64,000 bases of DNA from Clostridia bacterium (GTDB lineage Bacteria > Bacillota_A > Clostridia > Oscillospirales > CAG-272): assembly GCA_017452945.1 (NCBI GenBank), contig JAFTLD010000014.1, positions 1 through 64,000 of the forward strand. The letters run 5' to 3'. Under the pieces are notes generated by a model. That model searched no databases. It worked only from the letters and a program-made list of their open reading frames with translations, and was not told where the DNA came from. The position numbers and the translations under genes are program-made. This document shows positions 17,744 to 26,020 of this stretch, in pieces. How positions within the stretch are numbered: the first letter of the stretch is position 1; each line of letters starts with the position of its first letter.

Positions 17744-19114
17744 ATGAAAATCGCGTTGATCTCTCCTGCGGGAGCGATGCACAGATATAACGGAATGTTT
17801 CACAAGGGGCTGCACTATGCGCCTATTACGCTCGCGCTCCTTGCTGCCCTTGTTCCCAAGGAGCTGGAGGCCGAGGTGGTCATTTATGACGAAACTGCCG
17901 AAGCAATTCCGCTTGATACCGATGCGGACGTGATCGCCATCACCTGTATTACGGGAACCTCATCCAGATGTTATCGATACGCCGATTATTTCAGAAGCCT
18001 TGGAAAGACGGTTTTGCTTGGCGGCGTACATCCTTCGCTTTGTCCCGATGAAGCAGCCGGGCATGCGGATGCGATTCTGACAGGCCTTGGAGAAAAGACC
18101 TTTCCCCGGGCACTGCTGGATATCCGAGATGGTTGTCTGAAGCCGCACTATCACGGTAGCGGCTGTGCGGATATTGCAAACAGACCTTTGCCAAGAAAGG
18201 ATTTGCTCAATAAGAAAAAGTATATTACGCTCAACACGGTTGAGGCTGTGCGCGGCTGTAACCATTCCTGTACCTTTTGTGCGTATCCCGCGGCCTTTGG
18301 CAGGCGCGTGATCACGCGCCCGGTTGCGGATGTGATCGCAGAGATCAAGTCGTTCCGAGGCAAAGAGGTGATCTTCCCGGACGTCAATCTGATTGCAGAC
18401 GTGAAATATGCCAAAGAGCTTTTCACCGCCATGATCCCGCTCAAAAAATGGTGGATGGGTCTGACCACTACCGCTATCGGACATAACGACGAGCTCTTGG
18501 AAGTTTTTCAAAAGAGCGGATGCAAAGGGCTTCTTATCGGCTTTGAATCGGTCAATCAGGAAACGCAGCAGGGAATGCACAAGGGTGTGAATCGCGTGGA
18601 TGAGTATAAGTCTTTGATGGATAAGCTGCATCGCAAGGGAATCATGGTCATGGGTTGTTTTACCTTTGGTGCGGACGAGGACGGCCCCGACGTATTCAAG
18701 CGTACGGTTGATCTTTGTCTGGAGGCAAAGATCGATCTGCCCAGATTTTCAATCGTCACGCCTTTTCCGGGAACAGAATATTACCGCGAGCTGGAGGCTC
18801 AGGGGCGCATTACCGAGCGCGATTATGCCATGTATGACGTGGAGCATTGCGTCTATATTCCCAAGCAAATGACCGCCAAGGAATTGGAGGAGGGGCTTGC
18901 ATGGGCATGGAAGCAGACTTATTCCTGGAAGAGCATTTTCAAACGGCTTGACTTAACCAAAATCAGAACACTCAAGAGCCTTTATATGCTGGTCAACATC
19001 GGATACAGAAAGTATGCAAAGGAATTTGAAATATTCGGAGCGGACGTTATGTCGGATAATTCCGATATTCCTGAGGTAGCAAAGCATGAAGATACTGTTG
19101 ATCACACCATATGA
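17744..19114 (+). CDS. B12-binding-domain radical SAM protein 1
   Basis: The 456-residue enzyme has an N-terminal Rossmann region of the cobalamin-binding type (about 1-140, with LLGGVHPSLCPDEAAGHADAILTG). The radical SAM core follows, with Cys172, Cys176 and Cys179 in CNHSCTFC holding the [4Fe-4S] cluster that cleaves S-adenosylmethionine. A later segment FGADEDGPDVF fits the end of the barrel. Such class B enzymes methylate or rearrange unactivated carbons. The DxHxxG cobalamin ligand motif is not seen, as in several class B families. Its last 29 bases overlap the next gene. It is about as long as its two downstream paralogues and shares motif order with them. Substrate unknown. Confidence 0.85.
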   Translation: MKIALISPAGAMHRYNGMFHKGLHYAPITLALLAALVPKELEAEVVIYDETAEAIPLDTDADVIAITCITGTSSRCYRYADYFRSLGKTVLLGGVHPSLCPDEAAGHADAILTGLGEKTFPRALLDIRDGCLKPHYHGSGCADIANRPLPRKDLLNKKKYITLNTVEAVRGCNHSCTFCAYPAAFGRRVITRPVADVIAEIKSFRGKEVIFPDVNLIADVKYAKELFTAMIPLKKWWMGLTTTAIGHNDELLEVFQKSGCKGLLIGFESVNQETQQGMHKGVNRVDEYKSLMDKLHRKGIMVMGCFTFGADEDGPDVFKRTVDLCLEAKIDLPRFSIVTPFPGTEYYRELEAQGRITERDYAMYDVEHCVYIPKQMTAKELEEGLAWAWKQTYSWKSIFKRLDLTKIRTLKSLYMLVNIGYRKYAKEFEIFGADVMSDNSDIPEVAKHEDTVDHTI

Positions 19115-20405
19115 CCGCAATTACCGCTACAAAAGCGCGTTTACAAAATCGCTGAGCTATATGCCGCTGACCATGCCGTATCTGGCAGCACTCACGCCGC
19201 AAGAGTACGGGGCGCAATTTTGTGCAATTGACGAGGGTGTTCAGAAATGCGATTACGAAAAGCTTGGGTTTTACGATATCGTTGCCATCACCTCGGTCAC
19301 TTCCTCTGTCAAGCGCGGTTATGAGTTGGCAGCGTATTTCAGGCAAAAGGGCAGCTATATCGTCATGGGCGGGCATCACGTTACCCTGTGCCCCGATGAA
19401 GCCGCACAGCATGCGGACACTGTTATGACAGGTCCGGGGGATCGCATCTGGCCACAGTTTATCCATGATTTTGCGAAAGGCGCACCCAAGCCGCGCTACG
19501 ACGGTGAGCATTGCGATATTGGTGCGGCAAACGTCGTTCCCATGCGTGAGCTGATGCAAAAGAGCAAGTATATCGGTGTTCCCACCGTGATTGCAAATTT
19601 CGGCTGTACAAACAAATGCGAATTCTGCGTCATCAATTCCTTTTGGGGCGGTAAGCATTCCGCAAGGAAGATAGAGGATGCAATCAACGAGATCAGATCA
19701 CTGAAATCCAAGCGGATTCTGTTTCTTGATCCATCCCCTACGTCGAACAGGGAATATGCCAAAGAGTTTTATCAAGCACTCATCCCTCTCAAAATTCAAT
19801 GGGCAGGACTTTGCACAACCGACGTGTGCCGGGACGAAGAGCTTTTTGACCTCATGATCAAGAGCGGATGTATCGGTATTCTGATGGGATTTGAAACCTT
19901 CAGCGAGCAAAGTCTTAAGGAAAGTCATAAGAGAAATAAAGTGGAGCAGTATAAATCGGCAGTGAATAAATTCCACCAAAACGGTGTTTCCGTACTCGGT
20001 ACGTTCATGCTGGGGTTTGACGGTGATACCAAAGAAAGCATCATGAAAATGCCCGACTATATTGAGGAGATCGGTGTGGATATCCCTCGCTTTGCCATTC
20101 TTACACCGTATCCCAATACACCTACACATACACGCCTGGAAGCGGAAGGGCGAATCATTTCAAAGGATTGGAATGATTACGACAGTATCCACGCCACCTT
20201 TGCTCCAAAGAACTTCACAGCACGGGAGCTTGAAGAAATGCTGGTGTCGGTTTCGAACGAATGTTATACACTTAAGCGAATTTGGAAAAGGGCTGTGAAG
20301 AACAAGTACGGTGGATTGATCAAGCTTGGTGTGAATTTTGGGTTCAAAATATATAACGCAAAAGTATCCAAGACTTTAAGAAAGGACTGGAGCAAACAAT
20401 CATGA
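19086..20405 (+). CDS. B12-binding-domain radical SAM protein 2
   Basis: The 439-residue enzyme has the same architecture as its neighbours. The B12-type Rossmann region contains VMGGHHVTLCPDEAAQHAD, and the radical SAM cysteines are Cys174, Cys178 and Cys181 in CTNKCEFC. A C-terminal stretch (VNFGFKIYNAKVSKTLRK) is amphipathic and basic and could touch a membrane. It starts inside the previous gene and ends in an ATGA overlap with the next, so the three are translationally coupled. Coupling and paralogy suggest successive steps on one substrate, or a multi-enzyme complex. This is inference. Confidence 0.85.
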   Translation: MKILLITPYDRNYRYKSAFTKSLSYMPLTMPYLAALTPQEYGAQFCAIDEGVQKCDYEKLGFYDIVAITSVTSSVKRGYELAAYFRQKGSYIVMGGHHVTLCPDEAAQHADTVMTGPGDRIWPQFIHDFAKGAPKPRYDGEHCDIGAANVVPMRELMQKSKYIGVPTVIANFGCTNKCEFCVINSFWGGKHSARKIEDAINEIRSLKSKRILFLDPSPTSNREYAKEFYQALIPLKIQWAGLCTTDVCRDEELFDLMIKSGCIGILMGFETFSEQSLKESHKRNKVEQYKSAVNKFHQNGVSVLGTFMLGFDGDTKESIMKMPDYIEEIGVDIPRFAILTPYPNTPTHTRLEAEGRIISKDWNDYDSIHATFAPKNFTARELEEMLVSVSNECYTLKRIWKRAVKNKYGGLIKLGVNFGFKIYNAKVSKTLRKDWSKQS

Positions 20406-21742
20406 AAATCACGTTTATACTTCCCGCAATCGGGAAAAAACCGGGACAGAAATATCTGAAAAGCTGGCTGATGGAGCCTCTGACCATTGCGGTTTTGAAT
20501 TCAATGATCCCCGATGCGTATGAGCGAGAGTTTTTCGATGACAGAATCGAGAACATCAACTACGAAACACAGACCGATGTGGTGTTTATCACGGTGGAAA
20601 CCTATACCGCAAAGCGTGCGTATTTTATCGCGTCCGAATTTCAAAAGCGCGGAAAAAAGGTCATCATGGGCGGCTACCACGTCACCCTTTGCCCCGAGGA
20701 GGCGATGGAACACGCAGATGCGATTATGGTCGGCAATGCGGACCGTATCATTTCCACGGTGCTTGCAGATCTTGAAACCGGAGAACTTAAAAATCGGTAT
20801 GACGGCGGTGCTTGCATTATGTATAAAATGCCCGACCGGAGCATTTACGCTGATAAAATGAAAAAATATCTGCCCGTTTCGTTGGTCGAAACAGGCAGAG
20901 GCTGTTATCATAACTGCGAGTTTTGCTCGATAGCAGGTTACTATCATCAGCGTTACATACACAGGGAGGTTGCGGATATCATTGCCGAGATCAAGACCTG
21001 TAAGCACAAAATCTTCTTTTTTGTAGACGACAGCATTTTTTCGGACAAGGCGTTTGCCCGTGAGCTCTTTGAGAAATTGAAAAAGCTGAATATCATCTGG
21101 ACAACGCAGATCACTCTCGATATTGCAAGAGATGAGGAAATGCTCCGATTGATGAAGGAGAGCGGCTGCGAGATGGTGCTGATCGGCTTTGAGTCGATCA
21201 ATAGCGAGAATCTCAAACAAATGAATAAGGGATGGTCAGAGCGGCTTGGTGAGCGTGAGGCTCTGATTCAAAAAATTCACGACGTTGGGATCGGCATTTA
21301 TGCAAGCTTCGTGTTTGGCTTCGATTCGGATAACGAGGACACCTTCAAGGCAACGCTTGAGTTTTGCGAGAAGCACCGGTTCTTCGTGGTTGCCTTCAAT
21401 CATCTTTTGATATTTCCCAATACCAAAACGTACGAATCCTTTAAGGCAGACGGTCGCCTGATCTCTGAGAGGTGGTGGCTGGAGAGCGGATATACCTTTG
21501 GAACGGTAACCTTCAATCCCAAGCAGATCACTTCCGAGCATCTTCGCGCTTGCTGTAAGGGCTATCGGAAAAAGTATTTCAGCTTTGCTTCTATTATCAG
21601 ACGCGGGAGAACCATGCACAAGCGAAGCAAGGGCTTTTTGATCAATTTTGCTTACTGGGTGATCAATATTATCTTCCATTTTGAAATTGATAAACGCTTC
21701 GGGATTCCGATCGGAGAGAATTTAGAGGAAAAGAAGAAATGA
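20402..21742 (+). CDS. B12-binding-domain radical SAM protein 3
   Basis: The 446-residue enzyme is the third tandem member. The B12-type region contains IMGGYHVTLCPEEAMEHAD, and the cluster cysteines are Cys168, Cys172 and Cys175 in CYHNCEFC. The C-terminus (GFLINFAYWVINIIFHFEID) is more hydrophobic than in the other two and suggests peripheral membrane binding, as in radical SAM enzymes that act on lipids such as hopanoids. It overlaps both neighbours by four bases. The function is unknown, and a lipid or peptide substrate is possible. Confidence 0.85.
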   Translation: MKITFILPAIGKKPGQKYLKSWLMEPLTIAVLNSMIPDAYEREFFDDRIENINYETQTDVVFITVETYTAKRAYFIASEFQKRGKKVIMGGYHVTLCPEEAMEHADAIMVGNADRIISTVLADLETGELKNRYDGGACIMYKMPDRSIYADKMKKYLPVSLVETGRGCYHNCEFCSIAGYYHQRYIHREVADIIAEIKTCKHKIFFFVDDSIFSDKAFARELFEKLKKLNIIWTTQITLDIARDEEMLRLMKESGCEMVLIGFESINSENLKQMNKGWSERLGEREALIQKIHDVGIGIYASFVFGFDSDNEDTFKATLEFCEKHRFFVVAFNHLLIFPNTKTYESFKADGRLISERWWLESGYTFGTVTFNPKQITSEHLRACCKGYRKKYFSFASIIRRGRTMHKRSKGFLINFAYWVINIIFHFEIDKRFGIPIGENLEEKKK

Positions 21743-22803
21743 GAAACGCCATGCACAAGGCTACCCAAGCTGATGGCAAGGAGATTTTGCGCATTTTGGA
21801 AAGCTCAGCTGCCAAGGGAAGCATTGAATTGATCTATACCCGTCGCCCCGATGCCTATGAATCTTATATGCGAGAGCCGGGCGAGTCGCACGTGTTTGTT
21901 TCCAGAGAGGGCGAGCGCGCTATAGGCACTTGTGCCGAGCTGATCCGCAAGGTCTATATTGACGGCAAGATCTGTCGGGCTGCCTATATTTGCGGCTTGA
22001 AGAAGGATGCGGCATATGAAGGCGGTATTGGTTTTGGTGCAGGCTTTGTGCGTGATCTGGCATGTGACGGTGTGGATTTTTATTACTGCTCAGTGGTTTC
22101 GGATAACGCCCACGTACAGCGTACGTTTGAAAAAAGCAAAAGAGCCATAGCCGCAACGCCTATAACCGCTTATAGAACGTATATTCTCAATCCGTGCCTC
22201 AGATATCGGATCCCCGCGCACAACTATATCTTCCGACAGGCAACTGCAGACGATACCGAAGAGCTTCTTGCATTTCTGAATGCAGAGGGGAAACAGAGCG
22301 ATCTGTTTCCCGTTGTGGAAAGCCTTGAAGATTTTTATAACTTGCATATCCAAGATTTTTATCTGTTGACCGACACAGGGGGCATTTTGGCAGCCGCGGC
22401 ACTGTGGCGGCAGACAGAATACCGCCAGTATGTGGTCAAGCGGTATAAGGGGATGATGCGCCTTGCCCGATATGCCAATCCCTTACTTGAGGCTTCAGGC
22501 TATATCCGTTTGCCCAAAGAGAATCAAGCCTTGGATTTCCCCATGCTTTCGTTTTTTGTGTGCAAGGATGGAGATCAGACGCTTTGGCGTATTTTGTTCG
22601 GTGAGATCAAAAGGGAAGCGGCTAAGCGCTACGGTATGATGGTCATTGGCCTGCCACATAAGCATTATGCGGCTCCCGTGCTGAACAGGCTGCCAAGCAT
22701 TCGCTTTGATACCGAGCTGTATGAGATCGGCTTTCCATGGAAAGGGCCGAGCGCTTGCCACGTCAATTCTCATGCAATCTATCCGGAGTGTGGGTTGCTG
22801 TAG
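21739..22803 (+). CDS. GNAT-like acyltransferase, last gene of the radical SAM operon
   Basis: The 354-residue protein begins with a GNAT-like N-terminal region (about 5-150), with a segment ERAIGTCAELIRKVYIDGK and the acyl-CoA-pocket-like GIGFGAGFVRDL followed by YCSVVSDN. A second, more diverged half (about 165-340) begins FRQATADDTEELLAFL, which again looks like the start of a GNAT fold. It is therefore probably a double-GNAT protein. GNAT enzymes move an acyl group from a coenzyme A or related donor to an amine. It overlaps the third radical SAM gene by ATGA and presumably acts on the same product. The exact reaction is unknown. Confidence 0.65.
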   Translation: MRNAMHKATQADGKEILRILESSAAKGSIELIYTRRPDAYESYMREPGESHVFVSREGERAIGTCAELIRKVYIDGKICRAAYICGLKKDAAYEGGIGFGAGFVRDLACDGVDFYYCSVVSDNAHVQRTFEKSKRAIAATPITAYRTYILNPCLRYRIPAHNYIFRQATADDTEELLAFLNAEGKQSDLFPVVESLEDFYNLHIQDFYLLTDTGGILAAAALWRQTEYRQYVVKRYKGMMRLARYANPLLEASGYIRLPKENQALDFPMLSFFVCKDGDQTLWRILFGEIKREAAKRYGMMVIGLPHKHYAAPVLNRLPSIRFDTELYEIGFPWKGPSACHVNSHAIYPECGLL

Positions 22804-22822
22804 CGAAGGAGCATCATCAAAA

Positions 22823-22860
22823 TACGGGAATCTCGCTTTTACCGGGCGAGATTCCTCGTA
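22823..22860. other. Hairpin after the radical SAM operon
   Basis: The stem GGAATCTCGC / GCGAGATTCC with an extra outer TACG / CGTA has no T run. It may protect the mRNA 3' end. True termination is more likely at the next element. Confidence 0.5.
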
Positions 22861-22871
22861 TGGGGCATCAG

Positions 22872-22997
22872 AAAAAGAACAGGAGCACAACGGAGCTGGT
22901 GAATTAGCGGTAAAACAGCAGGAATTTGCTCAAAAACGAACAAATTCCTGCTGTTTTACCGCTAATTCACCAGCTCCGTTGTGCTCCTGTTCTTTTT
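22872..22997. repeat. Long perfect palindrome (element A), terminator-like
   Basis: Two perfectly complementary 57-base arms (22872-22928 and 22941-22997) surround the 12-base loop CTCAAAAACGAA, and a T run follows. The inner core (ATTAGCGGTAAAACAGCAGG and its complement) recurs at 60271-60322 with the loop reverse-complemented. It is far longer than a normal terminator. It may be a dispersed palindromic element that also terminates the radical SAM operon. Confidence 0.85.
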
Positions 22998-23049
22998 TTT
23001 GTGAAACGGACGATTGAATGTCCGAACCAAAATTATGATGTTCAGAAAG

Positions 23050-23078
23050 CAAAGAAAAAGCCCCACACGAGGCGGGGC
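23050..23078 (-). terminator. Terminator of the XRE regulator gene
   Basis: Read on the minus strand, the stem GCCCC / GGGGC is followed by TTTTTCTTT. Confidence 0.6.
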
Positions 23079-23095
23079 AAGAATTATTCGAAACT

Positions 23096-23962
23096 TTAAT
23101 ATTGTGTCAGCGCAAAAAACTCGCCACAACCAAAGCCGGCTTCATTATGAATGAGTCTTTCAATCAATCGGAAAGTTACTGCCGCCTCGACTACTTTGAT
23201 TTTATGAAGCAGATAGCGCGTACCGTCATTTGTTTCTAATTCTACAATGTGCAGGGATATCAGTTTTTCCAAAGCTTCCAGTATATCATCTATGGAGATT
23301 CCAAGGTGACGAGAAAGTTCATTCGGGCGGATTTCTACCGTAAAATATTCGGCATCCTTATAGTCAAACGGTGCGGTGCTCCGAAAATATTCATTACAAG
23401 TATGAGAAAGCACCTGTCTTACGTTTGGATCCGATAGCTTTTTCATGCCCAAGGCCACTTCGGGCTTATCAAATATTGAACCAATATCAGTCGGCTTGAT
23501 ACCGGAGTCGATCATCGAAAGAGTATTAGACACGAATGCAGCGCCTTCGGCGTCAGATAAGCAGCACATCGTGTGAAAATGCCGTATTTGATCGTACTTT
23601 TTCGTAGAGAAATTCTGTTCTGCTTTCAAAAAGTCCCAAGAATTGCAATTCACTAAATTTGTTTGATGACACAAGGAATCAATGATCGTAGCTTGTGCTG
23701 TTTTCGGAAAGTTGTGAACAGCGTTTTCGTTGAAAACATGGGATTGTGGCGTTGAGGCTTGAACGATCCGTTCTGCAAATAAATCATCCAAGGTCACATC
23801 AAGTGCTTCAGCAATTCGAGGAAGGAGCATAATGTCAGGCATAGAAGTTTCTGACTCCCATTTTGATACTGCTTGATTGGTCACTCCGATCTTCTGCCCT
23901 AAGTCTTCTTGTGTATATCCTTTGCTCTTTCTGAAATAAGCAATGTTCTTTCCCATTGACAT
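23096..23962 (-). CDS. XRE-family transcriptional regulator with unknown C-terminal domain
   Basis: The 288-residue protein has a Cro/C1-type helix-turn-helix at about residues 5-60 (IAYFRKSKGYTQEDLGQKIGVTNQAVSKWES, then the SMPDIMLLPRIAEALDVTLDDLF that is standard in Clostridia). The C-terminal 220 residues are not recognised. They include a second possible winged-helix segment (LSRHLGISIDDILEALEKLISLHIVE, about 205-235), so the protein may bind DNA or a ligand at both ends. The start at 23962 is 8 bases from AAGGAGG. It stands alone between the long palindrome and hairpin array 3. Its targets are unknown. Confidence 0.8.
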   Translation of the reverse strand: MSMGKNIAYFRKSKGYTQEDLGQKIGVTNQAVSKWESETSMPDIMLLPRIAEALDVTLDDLFAERIVQASTPQSHVFNENAVHNFPKTAQATIIDSLCHQTNLVNCNSWDFLKAEQNFSTKKYDQIRHFHTMCCLSDAEGAAFVSNTLSMIDSGIKPTDIGSIFDKPEVALGMKKLSDPNVRQVLSHTCNEYFRSTAPFDYKDAEYFTVEIRPNELSRHLGISIDDILEALEKLISLHIVELETNDGTRYLLHKIKVVEAAVTFRLIERLIHNEAGFGCGEFFALTQY

Positions 23963-23992
23963 ACGATTTTCCTCCTTCTCTCGGATGATTGT

Positions 23993-24021
23993 ATTATAGC
24001 ATGTTTATGACAAAAAGTAAA
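23993..24021 (-). promoter_or_regulatory. Promoter of the XRE regulator
   Basis: Read on the minus strand: TTTACT, 17 bases, TATAAT. Confidence 0.6.
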
Positions 24022-24297
24022 GCGACTCATCAGAGACTTTGCATATATATTTTTAACTAAAATCGCTGTTTGGTTGGAAAGAGGATATACAGAGTGAGGA
24101 TATCATATCAGCTAATCGGGCAGAAGCCCGAATCCACTAAAAAAGCAAGGCTTTTCAAGCTTGCTTCATTTTGTGATCTGATATACAGTATTGGAGTCTA
24201 TTTGTGCTCATTGCAAAGCTTTGCGATCTCGCAAGCTAACTGTTCGGAATATTCAAGCAAAAATTCTGTGCGTATCGTTCTCCCTTCGCATCCCAAT

Positions 24298-24497
24298 CAC
24301 GCCGAAGGCGTGTATGAAATCCGCAACTTGTTGCGGTGTGGAATTGCGACGCAGTCGCGCATGGAATCATCCCGAAGGGATGTATGTAATCAAGCCGCAG
24401 GGAGATACGCATACACGCTTGCGCGTGATGCCATACGCCTTCGGCAATTCCATACAATGCGCAAGCGCATTGATTCCATACCAAGCCTGCGGCTTGG
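24298..24497. repeat. Hairpin array 3 with GTATGGAAT-type linkers that switch orientation
   Basis: Small hairpins (CACGCC/GGCGTG, CCGCAA/TTGCGG, GCGAC/GTCGC, CATCCC/GGGATG, CACGC/GCGTG, AATGCGC/GCGCATT, CCAAGCC/GGCTTGG) are joined by a linker. The linker resembles TATGGAAT in the first half and is its reverse complement ATTCCATA in the second half. The architecture matches array 1 with a different linker. The array lies just beyond the tRNA-Glu terminator. Reading frames across it are not genes. The stretch 24022-24297 before it shows only weak dyads. Confidence 0.7.
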
Positions 24498-24499
24498 AT

Positions 24500-24543
24500 A
24501 AAAAGAGAACATCCGAACTAAAAAGTTCGGATGTTCTCTTTTT
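24500..24543 (-). terminator. Terminator of tRNA-Glu
   Basis: A 20-base perfect stem (24500-24519 and 24524-24543) has a 4-base loop and ends in TTTTT on either strand. It immediately follows the CCA end of the tRNA. Confidence 0.85.
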
Positions 24544-24618
24544 TGGTGACCCGTACGGGAATCGAACCCATGTTTCCAGCGTGAGAGGCTAGCGTCTTGA
24601 CCGCTTGACCAACGGGCC
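24544..24618 (-). tRNA. tRNA-Glu, anticodon CUC
   Basis: The 75-base cloverleaf starts GGCCCGTT and ends in an encoded CCA. The anticodon loop is CTCTCAC between the stems CTAGC and GCTGG, giving anticodon CUC. The T loop is GGTTCGATTCC. The sequence closely resembles bacterial tRNA-Glu, where UUC is the usual anticodon. Confidence 0.92.
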
Positions 24619-24842
24619 GTTCTTGACGACTTGCTTATTATATCACATCATTTTCAAAAATGCAACCCCTTTTTGAAAAAAAGTTTTATTTTTTTGCAAT
24701 TTTTTTGCAAAAATTATAGAGATGCTTTTTTGTGCGGTGTTCTTTTGCGCCGTGTGCGAGCAATGCGCTGTCGTTCTTGTATTTTTCCGTAATCTTTCAC
24801 GCGCTTTTCACGCTCGGACGGAATTTGCATGACAGTGAGCTC

Positions 24843-24871
24843 TTGACTTTTTTTGCAGGCAATGCTATAAT
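24843..24871 (+). promoter_or_regulatory. Promoter of the small lipoprotein gene at 24909
   Basis: TTGACT, 17 bases, TATAAT with TGC before the -10. The stretch from the tRNA to here is AT-rich and shows nothing else. Confidence 0.75.
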
Positions 24872-24908
24872 AATGCTATTGGGTACGTGCAAGAACGGAG
24901 GTTATGGC

Positions 24909-25325
24909 ATGAAACGAATCGCTTTGTCTTTAGCGTTGCTTTTGGTGAGCGTTGTGATGCTTGTGTCGTGTGCTGACATCAAGGAGCAGCAATCTATTCA
25001 GAAACTGGATGCGCTGGAGCAAGAATTTGAGCAGGCGGGCTATGATTGCTCGCGTTGGCAGGACGTGGGTGTGACGTCCTATGCGGAATCGCTTGTGGCA
25101 GATTCGGGGATCTTGCTTAAAGGAAAGATCACCGGCATGATGGAATACGTTTACGAGGATCAAGAAACCGGTAAGCACGTGCTTGGTATTATTGTGGGGA
25201 CAACCCACAAATCGGACGCCAAGGCGATAGGCGAGGTCTACGTTGACAGCCTGGAGGCGATTGCCCCCGACGTTACGTATACTGCTTATCAGTATTACGT
25301 TCAGATCGAATACATGCTGACCTGA
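24909..25325 (+). CDS. Small lipoprotein, paralogue of the next gene
   Basis: The 138-residue exported protein has lipobox LVSC near residue 20. The mature part is about 118 residues, with a helical start (LDALEQEFEQAGYD) and a pattern (SGILLKGKITGM...YEDQETGKHVLGI) that also occurs in the gene at 25406 (DGVMLQGEITGV...YENPETGDWVLQL). The function is unknown. The ATG at 24909 is preceded by CGGAGG, and an ATG five bases upstream is closed by a stop. A hairpin follows. Confidence 0.75.
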   Translation: MKRIALSLALLLVSVVMLVSCADIKEQQSIQKLDALEQEFEQAGYDCSRWQDVGVTSYAESLVADSGILLKGKITGMMEYVYEDQETGKHVLGIIVGTTHKSDAKAIGEVYVDSLEAIAPDVTYTAYQYYVQIEYMLT

Positions 25326-25330
25326 TGCAT

Positions 25331-25370
25331 AGCCGAACCAACTTGGTTCGACTCCCGTTTGGTTACGGCT
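25331..25370 (+). other. Hairpin between the two paralogous lipoprotein genes
   Basis: AGCCG/CGGCT with ACCAA/TTGGT forms an outer stem, and an alternative inner stem CGAACC/GGTTCG can form. It has no T run. It may reduce read-through into the second paralogue. Confidence 0.4.
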
Positions 25371-25405
25371 GACAGAAACTGTAAAAACAAGACGAGGTAA
25401 AAAAC

Positions 25406-25858
25406 ATGAAAAAGATTTTGATGATGGTATTGGCCCTGTTTCTTTGCGTTGGTTGCTTTGCTTCCTGCTCTGCGATTGAGGGCGAGATCGGTAAGGGTAC
25501 TTCTGTTGCGCTGCTGGATGCATTTCAGACGGAGCTTGAATCGGTGGAGTTTGACACGCTTGAACGCTATGACGATGCCGCACTTGCTCAGTATACGAAC
25601 GAGCTGGCTGCCGATGGCGTAATGCTGCAGGGTGAGATTACGGGCGTGGTGCGCGGTTATTATGAGAACCCCGAAACCGGTGATTGGGTATTACAGCTCG
25701 GCATCGGTGCCTCTATGATTGAGGATGTCGATACACTGGTGCAGTATTACCAAGAGCAGTATGCAACCGAGATCGCGGAAGGCCGTGCCGAGGTTACCGG
25801 TGCAGGTTGGATTGTCAGCGTTGGAGCTGCGAGCATCGTATTGGAGTCGGATCAATAA
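25406..25858 (+). CDS. Small lipoprotein, paralogue of the previous gene
   Basis: The 150-residue lipoprotein (lipobox FASC near residue 20) shares the internal pattern with the gene at 24909. The two therefore arose by tandem duplication and diverged. No enzyme motif is visible. The start is preceded by GACGAGGT. It is followed by a terminator. Confidence 0.75.
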   Translation: MKKILMMVLALFLCVGCFASCSAIEGEIGKGTSVALLDAFQTELESVEFDTLERYDDAALAQYTNELAADGVMLQGEITGVVRGYYENPETGDWVLQLGIGASMIEDVDTLVQYYQEQYATEIAEGRAEVTGAGWIVSVGAASIVLESDQ

Positions 25859-25867
25859 AAATGATAT

Positions 25868-25896
25868 GCCGCGCATCCTTGGGTGCGCGGTGTTCT
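25868..25896 (+). terminator. Terminator after the lipoprotein pair
   Basis: The stem CCGCGCATCC / GGGTGCGCGG is followed by TGTTCTTTTG. Confidence 0.6.
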
Positions 25897-25907
25897 TTTG
25901 CTTGCTG

Positions 25908-25936
25908 TTGACAAAATCGGGGAAATGATGTATGAT
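25908..25936 (+). promoter_or_regulatory. Promoter of the CvpA-like gene
   Basis: TTGACA, 17 bases, TATGAT. Confidence 0.7.
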
Positions 25937-26020
25937 AATAATAGGGGACAGGGAAGAGAACCGTATGCGTTTGGTTCTCTTCGGCAATAAGACCCGAATC
26001 CGAAAAAAGGAGACGATGCC

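Noticed and set aside
24070..24592. Overlapping open frames across hairpin array 3 and the tRNA
   Set aside because: They run through palindromic repeats and the tRNA on the opposite strand, with no ribosome site and no protein-like composition.
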